A stretch of 64,000 nt of DNA. Origin: Firm-13 sp037143795 (GTDB lineage Bacteria > Bacillota > Clostridia > Saccharofermentanales > Saccharofermentanaceae). Below, piece after piece: positions 8,914-17,437 of this stretch (positions are counted from its first letter, which is position 1; each line of letters begins with the position of its first letter). Made by a program: the position numbers and the translations under genes. The stretch covers positions 61,542 through 125,541 of the forward strand of contig JBAWXZ010000010.1 of assembly GCA_037143795.1 (NCBI GenBank), written 5' to 3'. A model generated the notes under the pieces. The model ran no database searches. It had not been told where the DNA came from and saw nothing but the letters and a program-made list of their open reading frames with translations.

Positions 8914-9672
8914 CTATTTTGTTTTTTCCATTGTTATGATGAACCTGTCTTTGCGGGATTTTCCGTCCATGCTGACAAAGCGCACCCGGCCGAATCCACG
9001 GAGACTGATCAGGTCCCCCGGTTTAAGCGTGTGGTCCGGGCGCTGCTCCTGTACATAATTCAGATTGACCTGGCCGCCTCTGATAAGCTCTGTGATTTCG
9101 GAGCGCTGCAGGGAAAACCCTTCCGAAGCGACATTATCAAGCCGCAGGGAAGAGACATTGCCATGGAGGATAATTAGTTCCGGGACACAAATTGTAAGAT
9201 CGGAAAGCGGCTCCTTTACTATTTTCACACGTGCAGCGCCGATGCGCTCCATATTAAGCGAAAGATATTCTGAAATACCGGCAAGAATTACGATCTGAGC
9301 TGACTTTTCGGATACCAGGATGTCACCGATCTGGTCCCGGCGCATTCCCAGGGCGAGGATCGCGCCCAGATAATCGCGGTGCTCCAAACCGTCACGGGTC
9401 ACTGTTATGTGCAGCACATGCAGGTATTCGTCCCAGTCCGGCTCTGCCTCTGCAAGATAATCAGGCACAAAAATCAAAATTCGGCGTTCGGCACCTTCGT
9501 ACCCGCCGTGCGTTTTGAAGGAGACACCGCTTTTTTGCGCAGCAGCGCGAGCAATAGTAAGCTCTGCCGGCGTTAGAAAGCATGTCTGGGTTATCCTGTG
9601 CTGCCGGTCACATTGATCAGCCAGATCCCTGGTTCTGGCCCGAAGCAGATTCTCATCCATGGAAGTGCGCAT
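8914..9672 (-). CDS. ylmH: YlmH-family S4-domain RNA-binding protein
   Basis: 252 residues, started at the ATG seven bases after CAACAGGAGG. The N-terminal and central domain has the YlmH pattern FLTPAEL, ILIFVPDY, LEHRDYLGAILALGMRRDQIGDI. The C-terminal S4 RNA-binding domain reads LRLDNVASEGFSLQRSEITELI, GGQVNLNY and KPGDLISLRGFGRV. In Bacillus, YlmH acts on stalled ribosome-nascent-chain complexes on the 50S subunit, in the same pathway as RqcP, whose gene is also in this window. In many Firmicutes ylmH belongs to the division cluster near ftsZ; here it stands alone. Confidence 0.92.
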   Translation of the reverse strand: MRTSMDENLLRARTRDLADQCDRQHRITQTCFLTPAELTIARAAAQKSGVSFKTHGGYEGAERRILIFVPDYLAEAEPDWDEYLHVLHITVTRDGLEHRDYLGAILALGMRRDQIGDILVSEKSAQIVILAGISEYLSLNMERIGAARVKIVKEPLSDLTICVPELIILHGNVSSLRLDNVASEGFSLQRSEITELIRGGQVNLNYVQEQRPDHTLKPGDLISLRGFGRVRFVSMDGKSRKDRFIITMEKTK

Positions 9673-10045
9673 TGAAAAGCCTCCTGTTGTTTCTGACAAC
9701 CTCTTTATAGAGATAAGTAGGGAGCCTGTCAAGACTTCGCGTAAATACTTGGAATAATCATTGTTTTTCCTCCGGGTGTGCTTGTTTTTTATTAATGGCT
9801 TTCTGTCCGAATCGGGAAGTTTTTATGGGTTTCAATGATACTGCACACAGAATCTGCTTCACCTGAAAAAATTATATTGAATGAAGAAAATACAACTCAA
9901 AGGACAATATAATAATTTGGAAATTGGTAATTTTTCCTTAACATTATCGTGATATAATATATTTACGTTGAATTGACCACCCCATATAGAGCACATTTTT
10001 TCTTTTTTATCCGGTTCAAAATGAATCCTTTGGGGGGGATATGTC
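9673..10045 (+). promoter_or_regulatory. Intergenic region with a predicted -10 box for the downstream sensor gene
   Basis: This gap between divergent genes has no convincing ORF. A perfect TATAAT lies at 9953-9958 with no good -35 box at the right distance, so the promoter may need an activator. The downstream gene has a strong GGGGGGG ribosome site (10032-10038). I looked for a c-di-GMP riboswitch here and saw none. Confidence 0.4.
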
Positions 10046-13000
10046 ATGAAAAATATCTTTTCCCGTAAAAAAGCAGCTAAGTGGATAATCCTGATAGTAG
10101 TGTTCTTCACGTTATTATTTCCGATGGGCATATTCGCAGAATCGGGCAATTCGGAGATCACTAAGCCACTTGTTTTTTTGGGAAATCAGAATTTGCCGCC
10201 GATGGTCTATCTTGAGAATGGATCCCCCAAAGGAATCGTTGTGGATATTGTTCATGCGCTTGCAGAAAAAATGGGACGCACAATTGAAATCAAGGCAATG
10301 AATTGGGCAGAGGCGCAGAAAATTGTCGAACAAGGCGGAGCAGATGCCCTGATTCAAATGAATATAACGGAAGAGCGCAAAAAGATATATGACTTTTCAG
10401 ATCCGCTCTTAGATTCAAAATTTTCTATTTTCACTCTTACAGACACGACTGGAATATCAGGGGCTTCAGATCTTAGAGGTTTACGGGTAGGGGTTGAAGC
10501 CAAAGGATACCCCAGTGTTGTGCTGCAGTCGGATTCCCTTATAGAATTGGTAAACACGCCAAGCATCCTTGATGCCTTCCAAATGCTGAAGGATGGAAGC
10601 GTCGATGCTGTAATAGCCGATGAATGGGTCGGCGAATATATTCTTGCTGAAAATGGAATCGGCGGTGTATTTGTGACCGGCGATCCGATAGCAACACTGC
10701 AGTCGTCCATAGCTGTACAAAAAGGCGATACGGAATTGCTGGCTGCCATAAACAAAGGACTTGAAGAGATAAAAGCAGATGGTACATACCAGCTGATTCT
10801 AGATGACTGGAAGCCCGCAGAGGTTGTTTTCCAGACACGGGATCAAATACGATTAACGCAATATGAATATGGTATCGGGGTGCTGTTATTATTGGTTGTC
10901 ATGGCAACAGTGTGGGGTCTTATTCTTTTTCGCCAGCTCACAAAAACAAAGAAGATGAAACACATGCTTGAAGAAGAGCATCAGCGGCATAATGATACAA
11001 TTACCGGTGCGAAAGTTGGAACGTGGGAATGGAATGTCCAGACAGGCGAAACTGTGTTTGGAGTGAGGTGGGCGAACATTATAGGATACACACCGGAAGA
11101 ATTATATCCTTCCAATTTTGATGTCTGGAAAGGATATATCCATCCTGAAGATTTAAAATTATTCGAGACTCAAACGAACCTGATTTTCGATGGAAAAGCT
11201 GATTATTATGATGTTGAATACCGAATGAAACACAAAGCAGGCCATTGGGTGTGGGTAAACATAAAAGGCAAAGTAATATCGTGGACCAATGACGGGAAAC
11301 CCCTCCTGATGAGCGGAATATCAATTGAAATTACCGAGCGAAAGCAGGCGGAAGAATTGCTGCGGTCAAGCCGGGCGCAGCTGACGGATATTATTCAATT
11401 TCTTCCGGATGCTACGCTGGCTATTGATAAGGAAAAACGAATCATAATCTGGAACAAGGCCATTGAGGATATGACGGGAATTCCTGCTTCCGATATGCTG
11501 GGCAAAGGTGATCACATTTTTACTATTCCTTTTTATGGAGAGGCACGGGAGGCACTAGTGGATTTAGTCCTGCTGAGTAATGAAGAGAATGCAAAAAGGT
11601 ATACCAACCTTATTTGTGAAGGTGATACCGTTACAGCAGAAGTATTCTGCAAAGCCCTGTACAATAATAAGGGCGCATGGATTTGGGCTAAAGCATCACC
11701 CCTGCACGATGATGACGGCAATGTTATAGGAGCTATCGAGATCATCCGTGATATTACCGGGCGCAGGCAGGCGGAAGATACACTGAAGGAAAGCGAAGAA
11801 AAATACAGGCTTCTTACCGAGAATGCATCTGATGTCATCTGGATATTAAATACAAGGAAGCGCAAATTCACCTATATTAGTCCTTCAATTATCAATTTGC
11901 TCGGTATTACAGCGGAAGAAGCCATGGATGAAAGAATGGAAACCGCTTTTACACCTGAATCATTTGCAGTAATGAGCGAGGCGATAGCAAGAAATGTTGC
12001 ATATTTTGCCAAACATCCCAAATCCACTCGTTCCTATATAAATCAAATCCAGGAACCCTGTAAAAACGGGAACATAATTTGGGTTGAGATATCAACAAAA
12101 TATCGTTATAACGGCGAAGGTGATATTGAAATCGTCGGTGTGAGCCGCAATATTGACGAAAGAAAAAAATCCGAAAATGAAATTCTTTATATGGGTTATC
12201 ATGACCAGCTGACCGGGCTGTATAACCGCAGATTTTATGAAGAAGAGTTAAAAAGACTTGATACTGCACGAAATCTTCCTTTGACTCTTGTAATGGGTGA
12301 TGTAAACGGTTTAAAAATTATCAACGATTCATTTGGGCACACCATGGGTGACAGACTTCTTGTGAAAGTGGCAGAATTGCTAAGGAAAGGATGCCGGTCT
12401 GATGACATTATTGCAAGACTCGGAGGAGATGAATTTGTTGCTGTTTTATGCAAGACGGATACTGCTGAAGCTGAGCGGATCATTGCACGTATCAATGATC
12501 TTTTGCGGGAAGAAAAAATCGGATCCATTGATGTTTCCGTATCATTTGGTTTTGAAACGAAACATAATGAGAAAGAAAATATTCAGAAGATAATCAAAAA
12601 AGCGGACGACCATATGTATCGGCACAAGCTCTCGGAAAGTTCGGTCATGAGGAGAAGAACAATTGATCTGATCATGAATACGCTATTTGAAAAAGATAAT
12701 AAAGAAATGCTGCATGCTAAGAGAGTCAGTGGGATTTGTGAAGCTCTTGCAAAAAAGATGAATTTTGATCAGGATGATGTAAATGAAGCCAGAACAGCCG
12801 GGCTCATGCATGATATAGGTAAAATAGGAATTGATGAGAAAATATTCAGCAGCCTGCAGAAATTAGACAGTGGGGAATGGAAAGAAATCAGGAGACATTC
12901 TGAAATCGGGTATCAGATACTGACTTCGGTAAATGAATTCTCTGAAATTGCCGTTGATATCCTTGCGCACCATGAAAGATGGGACGGAAAAGGATATCCA

Positions 13001-13219
13001 AAGGGTCTTGCCGGCGAGGAAATTCCGCTGAAGGCAAGGCTTATTGCCATTGCAGATGCCTTTGATGCTATAACAACCGGAAGTCCGTATAGGAAAGCAA
13101 TCAGCAAAGAGGACGCCATAAATGAAATTCGAAGGTGTTCCGGCACTCAGTTTGATCCTGAAATTGCAAAGATATTCATTGAAATGGTTATGCAGGCAGA
13201 GATTGGCTGTGATAGCTAA
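10046..13219 (+). CDS. SBP_bac_3-PAS-GGDEF-HD-GYP transmembrane sensor for cyclic-di-GMP turnover
   Basis: 1057 residues. A signal/anchor helix (about 10-30) precedes an extracellular amino-acid-binding-protein-like domain (SBP_bac_3, about 40-270, with NLPPMVYLENGSPKGIVVDI and FSDPLLDS). A second membrane helix (VLLLLVVMATVWGLILF) follows, then three PAS domains (roughly 325-445, 445-570, 575-700), a GGDEF domain and an HD-GYP domain. The GGDEF motif is intact (RLGGDEF, about 792) and has an inhibitory I-site RSDD five residues ahead. HD-GYP residues HDIGKIG (about 922) and HHERWDGKGYP (about 975) are intact. It could both make and break c-di-GMP in response to an extracellular solute. The GGDEF-HD-GYP part is a close paralogue of the 24236 gene. 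Confidence 0.92.
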   Translation: MKNIFSRKKAAKWIILIVVFFTLLFPMGIFAESGNSEITKPLVFLGNQNLPPMVYLENGSPKGIVVDIVHALAEKMGRTIEIKAMNWAEAQKIVEQGGADALIQMNITEERKKIYDFSDPLLDSKFSIFTLTDTTGISGASDLRGLRVGVEAKGYPSVVLQSDSLIELVNTPSILDAFQMLKDGSVDAVIADEWVGEYILAENGIGGVFVTGDPIATLQSSIAVQKGDTELLAAINKGLEEIKADGTYQLILDDWKPAEVVFQTRDQIRLTQYEYGIGVLLLLVVMATVWGLILFRQLTKTKKMKHMLEEEHQRHNDTITGAKVGTWEWNVQTGETVFGVRWANIIGYTPEELYPSNFDVWKGYIHPEDLKLFETQTNLIFDGKADYYDVEYRMKHKAGHWVWVNIKGKVISWTNDGKPLLMSGISIEITERKQAEELLRSSRAQLTDIIQFLPDATLAIDKEKRIIIWNKAIEDMTGIPASDMLGKGDHIFTIPFYGEAREALVDLVLLSNEENAKRYTNLICEGDTVTAEVFCKALYNNKGAWIWAKASPLHDDDGNVIGAIEIIRDITGRRQAEDTLKESEEKYRLLTENASDVIWILNTRKRKFTYISPSIINLLGITAEEAMDERMETAFTPESFAVMSEAIARNVAYFAKHPKSTRSYINQIQEPCKNGNIIWVEISTKYRYNGEGDIEIVGVSRNIDERKKSENEILYMGYHDQLTGLYNRRFYEEELKRLDTARNLPLTLVMGDVNGLKIINDSFGHTMGDRLLVKVAELLRKGCRSDDIIARLGGDEFVAVLCKTDTAEAERIIARINDLLREEKIGSIDVSVSFGFETKHNEKENIQKIIKKADDHMYRHKLSESSVMRRRTIDLIMNTLFEKDNKEMLHAKRVSGICEALAKKMNFDQDDVNEARTAGLMHDIGKIGIDEKIFSSLQKLDSGEWKEIRRHSEIGYQILTSVNEFSEIAVDILAHHERWDGKGYPKGLAGEEIPLKARLIAIADAFDAITTGSPYRKAISKEDAINEIRRCSGTQFDPEIAKIFIEMVMQAEIGCDS

Positions 13220-13264
13220 ATTTGCATCTTCAATAAATTCAACAGTGAATCCATACGAATGCGA

Positions 13265-13293
13265 TTGTCAAGGCATCTCTCACATGATAAAAT
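13265..13293 (+). promoter_or_regulatory. Predicted sigma-A promoter of the acyl-CoA synthetase gene
   Basis: TTGTCA (13265-13270), a 17-base spacer and TAAAAT (13288-13293). A start about 7 bases later gives a leader of roughly 50 bases before the ATG at 13354. Confidence 0.55.
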
Positions 13294-13353
13294 GAAAATA
13301 CTTTGACAGTCAAAATAATTTGGTGGACGGCCCGTTTGTCAGGAGGACATCAC

Positions 13354-15159
13354 ATGCAGACAGTAGTTGGTAAAAAATATTATAAACAGCCCCGGTTTGA
13401 GACGACCCGTGATTTGATCAGGGACTGTGCAAAGCGCTATGCTGATATGGACGCATACCGCTACCATGATGTACCGGGAGGTACGGAGATTGTCCATACT
13501 TACCGGGAATATTCATCCGCCATTGATGACTTCGGAACGGGACTGCACAGTCTCGGCCTTGCAGGCAAAAACATTGTAGTCATAGGTTCAAATTGTTATG
13601 AATGGGCTATCGCGCACAACGCCGTTGTGAATGGAACAGGGGTATCTGTGCCGTTGGACCGGCAGCTGCCGCAGGCTGAGGTGATCAGCCTGACCGAACG
13701 CGGCAACGCGGAGGCATTTATTTATAACAGTGCCCATCATGAAATTGCTCTGGCTGTTGCGGCAGTCAACCGGAAAATCAGATATTTTATCTGCATGAAG
13801 CCAGGGATTATCACCCCGGCGTGCCGTCAGGAAGACCCGCGGTTTGTCAATTTCGATGAAATTCTCCAAAAGGGCCATAACCTGCTTGCAGGAGGAGACA
13901 GGGCTTTTGTTGATGCACCGATTGATCCTGATGCCATGTGTTCGCTTCTGTTCACTTCAGGGACAACTGCGATGTCAAAAGGCGTAATGCTGAGCCACCG
14001 CAACATCACTCATAATATCTTTGTCGTGATCAGTACGATCAAAATTGAACAGGGCCAGAGAGTCCTTTCTGTTCTTCCGCTGCATCATACTTTCGAAAAC
14101 ACTGTCGGCATGTATATGATGCAGGCCTATGGATGCTGCATCTGCTTTACTGACGGTCTTCGCTACCTTTCCCAGAATCTGAAGGATTGGAAGATCAACA
14201 TCATCCTGGCGGTTCCCCTCCTTTTTGAGAATATATACCACCAGATGCAAAAGACACTTATCAAGACCGGCAAGCTTAAGCTTGTAAATACAATGCGGCA
14301 CGTTTCGAATGTCCTCAGAATAGTCGGGATCGACATCCGCGGCAAACTTTTTCATCAGATTATTGAGGCTGTCGGCGGCGGATTGAATCTGTGTGTCTGC
14401 GGCGCTGCTGCCATTGACCTTGAAATTGCCAAATTTTTCAATGAAATCGGAATCGAATTCCTCTGCGGGTATGGACTTACCGAGACATCACCGGTTATTG
14501 CGGCCTGTAATCAGAAGATAAATGTCTATGGGAGCGTCGGGAATCCTCTTGCGACCGTCGAAGTGGCCATTGATACGGAAAGTACGAATAAGGGCGAGAT
14601 CGGCGAGATTCTGACCAGAAGTGAAAGTGTTATGCTCGGATACTATCAGAATCCGGAAGCTACAGCTGAAGTCATGACCGCCGACGGCTGGTTCCGGACA
14701 GGCGATATCGGTTATCTTGACAGGAAGAACTGCATCCACATCACTGGACGAATCAAGTCAATGATTGTCCTGACTAACGGTAAAAAAGCATTTCCGGAAG
14801 AAATCGAATTTTTGGTCAACCATATTCCGGGGATTAAGGAATCCATTGTCTGGGGTGATACTACATCCAGGGAAAATGTTGATATTTGCGCGAAGATTGT
14901 CATTTCACCCGACGACCTTCCGGAAAAACTGAAAAAGGACGAGAAAGCACAGGGACAGTACTTTGCAGAACAGCTCAAACTTGTCAGCCAGCAGATGCCG
15001 CCTTATAAAATGATTAAATACTTTGTGATGACCCGCGAGGATCTGATCAAGACGACAACACTTAAAGTACGACGTACTGTTGAACAGGCTAAAATTCTAA
15101 ACAGGCTGGCTGAGCTTGATTTGACAATGAAAACAGCGTCAGGCAGGAACATCGACTGA
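13354..15159 (+). CDS. Long-chain acyl-CoA synthetase (AMP-forming)
   Basis: 601 residues from the ATG following CAGGAGGACATCAC. An ANL-superfamily adenylating enzyme: the P-loop is LLFTSGTTAMSKGVMLSHRN (the usual GxPKG is AMSKG), followed by VLPLHHTFE, GYGLTETSPV, GYYQNPEATAEVM, DGWFRTGDIGYLD and a C-terminal TTTLKVRR with the likely catalytic lysine. It resembles FadD/FACL enzymes that activate long-chain fatty acids to acyl-CoA at the membrane face. No beta-oxidation genes are nearby, so a role in recycling fatty acids into lipids is plausible. It is a single-gene unit between a promoter and a strong hairpin terminator, lying between two cyclic-di-GMP genes. Confidence 0.88.
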   Translation: MQTVVGKKYYKQPRFETTRDLIRDCAKRYADMDAYRYHDVPGGTEIVHTYREYSSAIDDFGTGLHSLGLAGKNIVVIGSNCYEWAIAHNAVVNGTGVSVPLDRQLPQAEVISLTERGNAEAFIYNSAHHEIALAVAAVNRKIRYFICMKPGIITPACRQEDPRFVNFDEILQKGHNLLAGGDRAFVDAPIDPDAMCSLLFTSGTTAMSKGVMLSHRNITHNIFVVISTIKIEQGQRVLSVLPLHHTFENTVGMYMMQAYGCCICFTDGLRYLSQNLKDWKINIILAVPLLFENIYHQMQKTLIKTGKLKLVNTMRHVSNVLRIVGIDIRGKLFHQIIEAVGGGLNLCVCGAAAIDLEIAKFFNEIGIEFLCGYGLTETSPVIAACNQKINVYGSVGNPLATVEVAIDTESTNKGEIGEILTRSESVMLGYYQNPEATAEVMTADGWFRTGDIGYLDRKNCIHITGRIKSMIVLTNGKKAFPEEIEFLVNHIPGIKESIVWGDTTSRENVDICAKIVISPDDLPEKLKKDEKAQGQYFAEQLKLVSQQMPPYKMIKYFVMTREDLIKTTTLKVRRTVEQAKILNRLAELDLTMKTASGRNID

Positions 15160-15215
15160 TATTCCTGCAGTTGCCCGGCGAACTGCCCATTTCAAAATAT
15201 GCACATGCTGTTTAC

Positions 15216-15262
15216 ACAAAGTCTTTGAATTCGATTCAGGTTCAAGGACTTTGTAAATTTTT
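15216..15262 (+). terminator. Terminator of the acyl-CoA synthetase gene
   Basis: ACAAAGTCTTTGAA (15216-15229) pairs with TTCAAGGACTTTGT (15241-15254), followed by AAATTTTT. The U-run is interrupted but the stem is long. Confidence 0.7.
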
Positions 15263-15300
15263 AACCTTGACTGAAATTCATAGTGCACAGGCGAAACGTT

Positions 15301-17133
15301 ATGATATTATCAAAGGAATTGATAAAATCGGTTGATGATATCTGGAGGATGTACGTCGTGGATGAATTCAGTAAACTGAAAAACCAGACTGTCCTTGACA
15401 ACATGACGGATGGTTTTGTAACCATTGACGCAAACTGGTGCTATGCATATATCAACAAAACGGCCGGACAGCTTTTTCAAATAGATGCGGACAATAATAT
15501 AGGAAAGGATATCTGGGCTGAAAAGCCGGATGGATTTGGTGTTCCGTTTCACCCGGCCTATGAAGAAGCCATGAGGGAACAGACACAAAAGGTAATCCCG
15601 GTATACATTTCATGGATGGACAGATGGTTTGAAAATAGAATCTACCCTTCTAAAAGCGGGCTGCATATGCTCTTTTCAGATATCACCGAAAGAAGGGCAG
15701 AGAATATCAGGTTGACGGAGAATGAGCGGAATACATCGGTTTTGCTCTCCAACATGCCGGGACTGGTTTACAGATGTAAATATGACAGTGACTGGACGCT
15801 TCTGTATGTGTCCGATGGTTGTCATTCACTGACCGGTTATTCGGCTGAACAATTAATGGAGGACCACGATATCAGCTTCAATGATCTGATCAATAATGGA
15901 TACCGCGAAAAATATTGGAGGAGCTGGTCGCTGGCTCTTAAAGAAAGAACAAAGTTCCTTGAAGAATATCCCCTCATCAGATCAAACGGAGAGATAATCT
16001 GGGTTTTAGAGCAGGGTCAGGCCGTTTATACTGAAAATGGTGAGGTGGATTTTCTTGAAGGCCTTATTATAGATATAACGGATCGAAAAACAAAGGAACT
16101 CGAGGTCGAATACCTTTTGCAGTTTGATTTTCTGACAGGCGCCAGCAACAGAATATATTTCGAACGCGAACTGAGCCGTCTGGATACATCTGAGCAGCTT
16201 CCAATTTCCATTATTATCGGAGATATTAACGGACTCAAGCAGATTAATGATGCATTCGGACAGCTTCACGGTGACAGTCTGATTAAAGAGACCTCGCACC
16301 TTATTCAGGGGGGCTGCAGGGAATGTGATCTGCTTGGCAGGCTTGGCGGGGATGAGTTTGCCATCCTGATGCCGAATACCGACAATATAACTGCCGATAA
16401 TATCCTGAAAAATCTAAAAACACAATTTGAAAAATATAATGGCGCTGTTGAAATCGACATGAACCGGATTAATATATCGTTTGGCTGCGCAACAAAGGAT
16501 ATGGCAGATATCAGCATGAATTCCGTCATTAAGCTCGCTGAGGAACATATGTACAAACGCAAGCTTCTTGAGCGTAAGAGCATGCATAATTCTGTTGTTG
16601 CATCCATCAAGACAACAATGTTTGCCAAGAGCCAGGAGACGGAGGAACACGCGGAACGGCTGGCAGCACTTGCAAATACCATGGGCAAAAAGCTGAACCT
16701 CCAACAGGTTGAACTCAACGAACTGGAGCTGCTGGCGACTTTGCACGATATCGGTAAAGTTGGGATCAGCGACCAGATCCTGAATAAGCCCGGTAAACTG
16801 ACAGAGGAAGAATGGGATCTGATGAAGATGCATTCTGAAATAGGATATAAAATTGCGATGGCTTCGCCTGAACTGATGCCGATAGCGGACTATATTCTGA
16901 GCCACCATGAACGCTGGGACGGACACGGCTATCCACAGGGTCTGGCCGGTCACAAAATCCCGCTGTGTTCCAGGATTTTAGCAGTGGCCGATGCCTACGA
17001 TGCCATGACGGAGGACCGGGTATACAGGAAAGCAATGAGTATGGAAGATGCTCTGGAAGAAATCAGAAAAAACAGCGGAACACAGTTTGATCCGGAAGTT
17101 GTCGATACCTTCCTGATGCTCATTGCAGGGTGA
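15301..17133 (+). CDS. PAS-PAS-GGDEF-HD-GYP protein (cyclic-di-GMP turnover)
   Basis: 610 residues from ATG; an in-frame GTG six codons earlier is possible and neither has a strong ribosome site. It has no membrane segment, so the protein should be cytosolic. Two PAS domains (about 25-130, starting MTDGFVTIDANWCYAYINK, and 150-270, GLVYRCKYDSDWTLLYVSDG) precede GGDEF (GRLGGDEFAIL, about 348, with an I-site RECD upstream) and HD-GYP (LHDIGKVGI about 480; HHERWDGHGYPQGLAG about 534). Both catalytic modules keep their key residues. It is more diverged than the 10046 and 24236 proteins. The GGDEF helix reads YLLQFDFLTGASNR where the other two have YHDQLTGLYNRR. Confidence 0.92.
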   Translation: MILSKELIKSVDDIWRMYVVDEFSKLKNQTVLDNMTDGFVTIDANWCYAYINKTAGQLFQIDADNNIGKDIWAEKPDGFGVPFHPAYEEAMREQTQKVIPVYISWMDRWFENRIYPSKSGLHMLFSDITERRAENIRLTENERNTSVLLSNMPGLVYRCKYDSDWTLLYVSDGCHSLTGYSAEQLMEDHDISFNDLINNGYREKYWRSWSLALKERTKFLEEYPLIRSNGEIIWVLEQGQAVYTENGEVDFLEGLIIDITDRKTKELEVEYLLQFDFLTGASNRIYFERELSRLDTSEQLPISIIIGDINGLKQINDAFGQLHGDSLIKETSHLIQGGCRECDLLGRLGGDEFAILMPNTDNITADNILKNLKTQFEKYNGAVEIDMNRINISFGCATKDMADISMNSVIKLAEEHMYKRKLLERKSMHNSVVASIKTTMFAKSQETEEHAERLAALANTMGKKLNLQQVELNELELLATLHDIGKVGISDQILNKPGKLTEEEWDLMKMHSEIGYKIAMASPELMPIADYILSHHERWDGHGYPQGLAGHKIPLCSRILAVADAYDAMTEDRVYRKAMSMEDALEEIRKNSGTQFDPEVVDTFLMLIAG

Positions 17134-17144
17134 GGTAAAAAGCG

Positions 17145-17282
17145 GTGACTACTTTTGTATTTGCACGCGTTGACGATATTCCGGCACGGGACGCCACGGT
17201 CGTGATCCGCAAATATCGCACTGCATTACATGCGCTGAATAAACATGAAACGATTGGCCTCTTTATTTCATCCAAAGATTAA
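17145..17282 (+). CDS. Possible small protein or gene remnant, 45 residues
   Basis: A GTG-started frame 11 bases after the preceding stop, with GAGG nine bases ahead. The product starts VTTFVFARVDDIPARD and ends in SSKD. It is short and unrecognised. It may be a real small protein translated with the GGDEF gene, or the surviving start of a larger lost gene. Confidence 0.3.
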   Translation: MTTFVFARVDDIPARDATVVIRKYRTALHALNKHETIGLFISSKD

Positions 17283-17304
17283 TATGAATTTCAAGAAAAG
17301 TCTT

Positions 17305-17352
17305 TTGATTTTTTAAATCAATATATAGATATGGGTTTATTCTGTGTATAAT
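17305..17352 (+). promoter_or_regulatory. Palindrome and -10 box ahead of the hydrogenase gene
   Basis: A perfect inverted repeat TTGATTT-TTT-AAATCAA (17305-17321) lies 25 bases upstream of a TATAAT (17347-17352). The palindrome would cover the -35 side of the promoter, so it could be an operator. It does not match the usual Rex site (TTGTTAA-N4-TTAACAA) well. The remaining bases to the ATG hold a GGGG ribosome site only. Confidence 0.4.
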
Positions 17353-17437
17353 CTTTAAGTGAATGACACATATTTTCCTGCGCACTGCATATGATTTGGT
17401 GAAATTCAAAGACAAAATTTTTTAACGGGGTATTTAC

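Noticed and set aside
9673..10045. c-di-GMP riboswitch ahead of the GGDEF genes
   Set aside because: The conserved GEMM core elements were not found here or ahead of the other two GGDEF genes.
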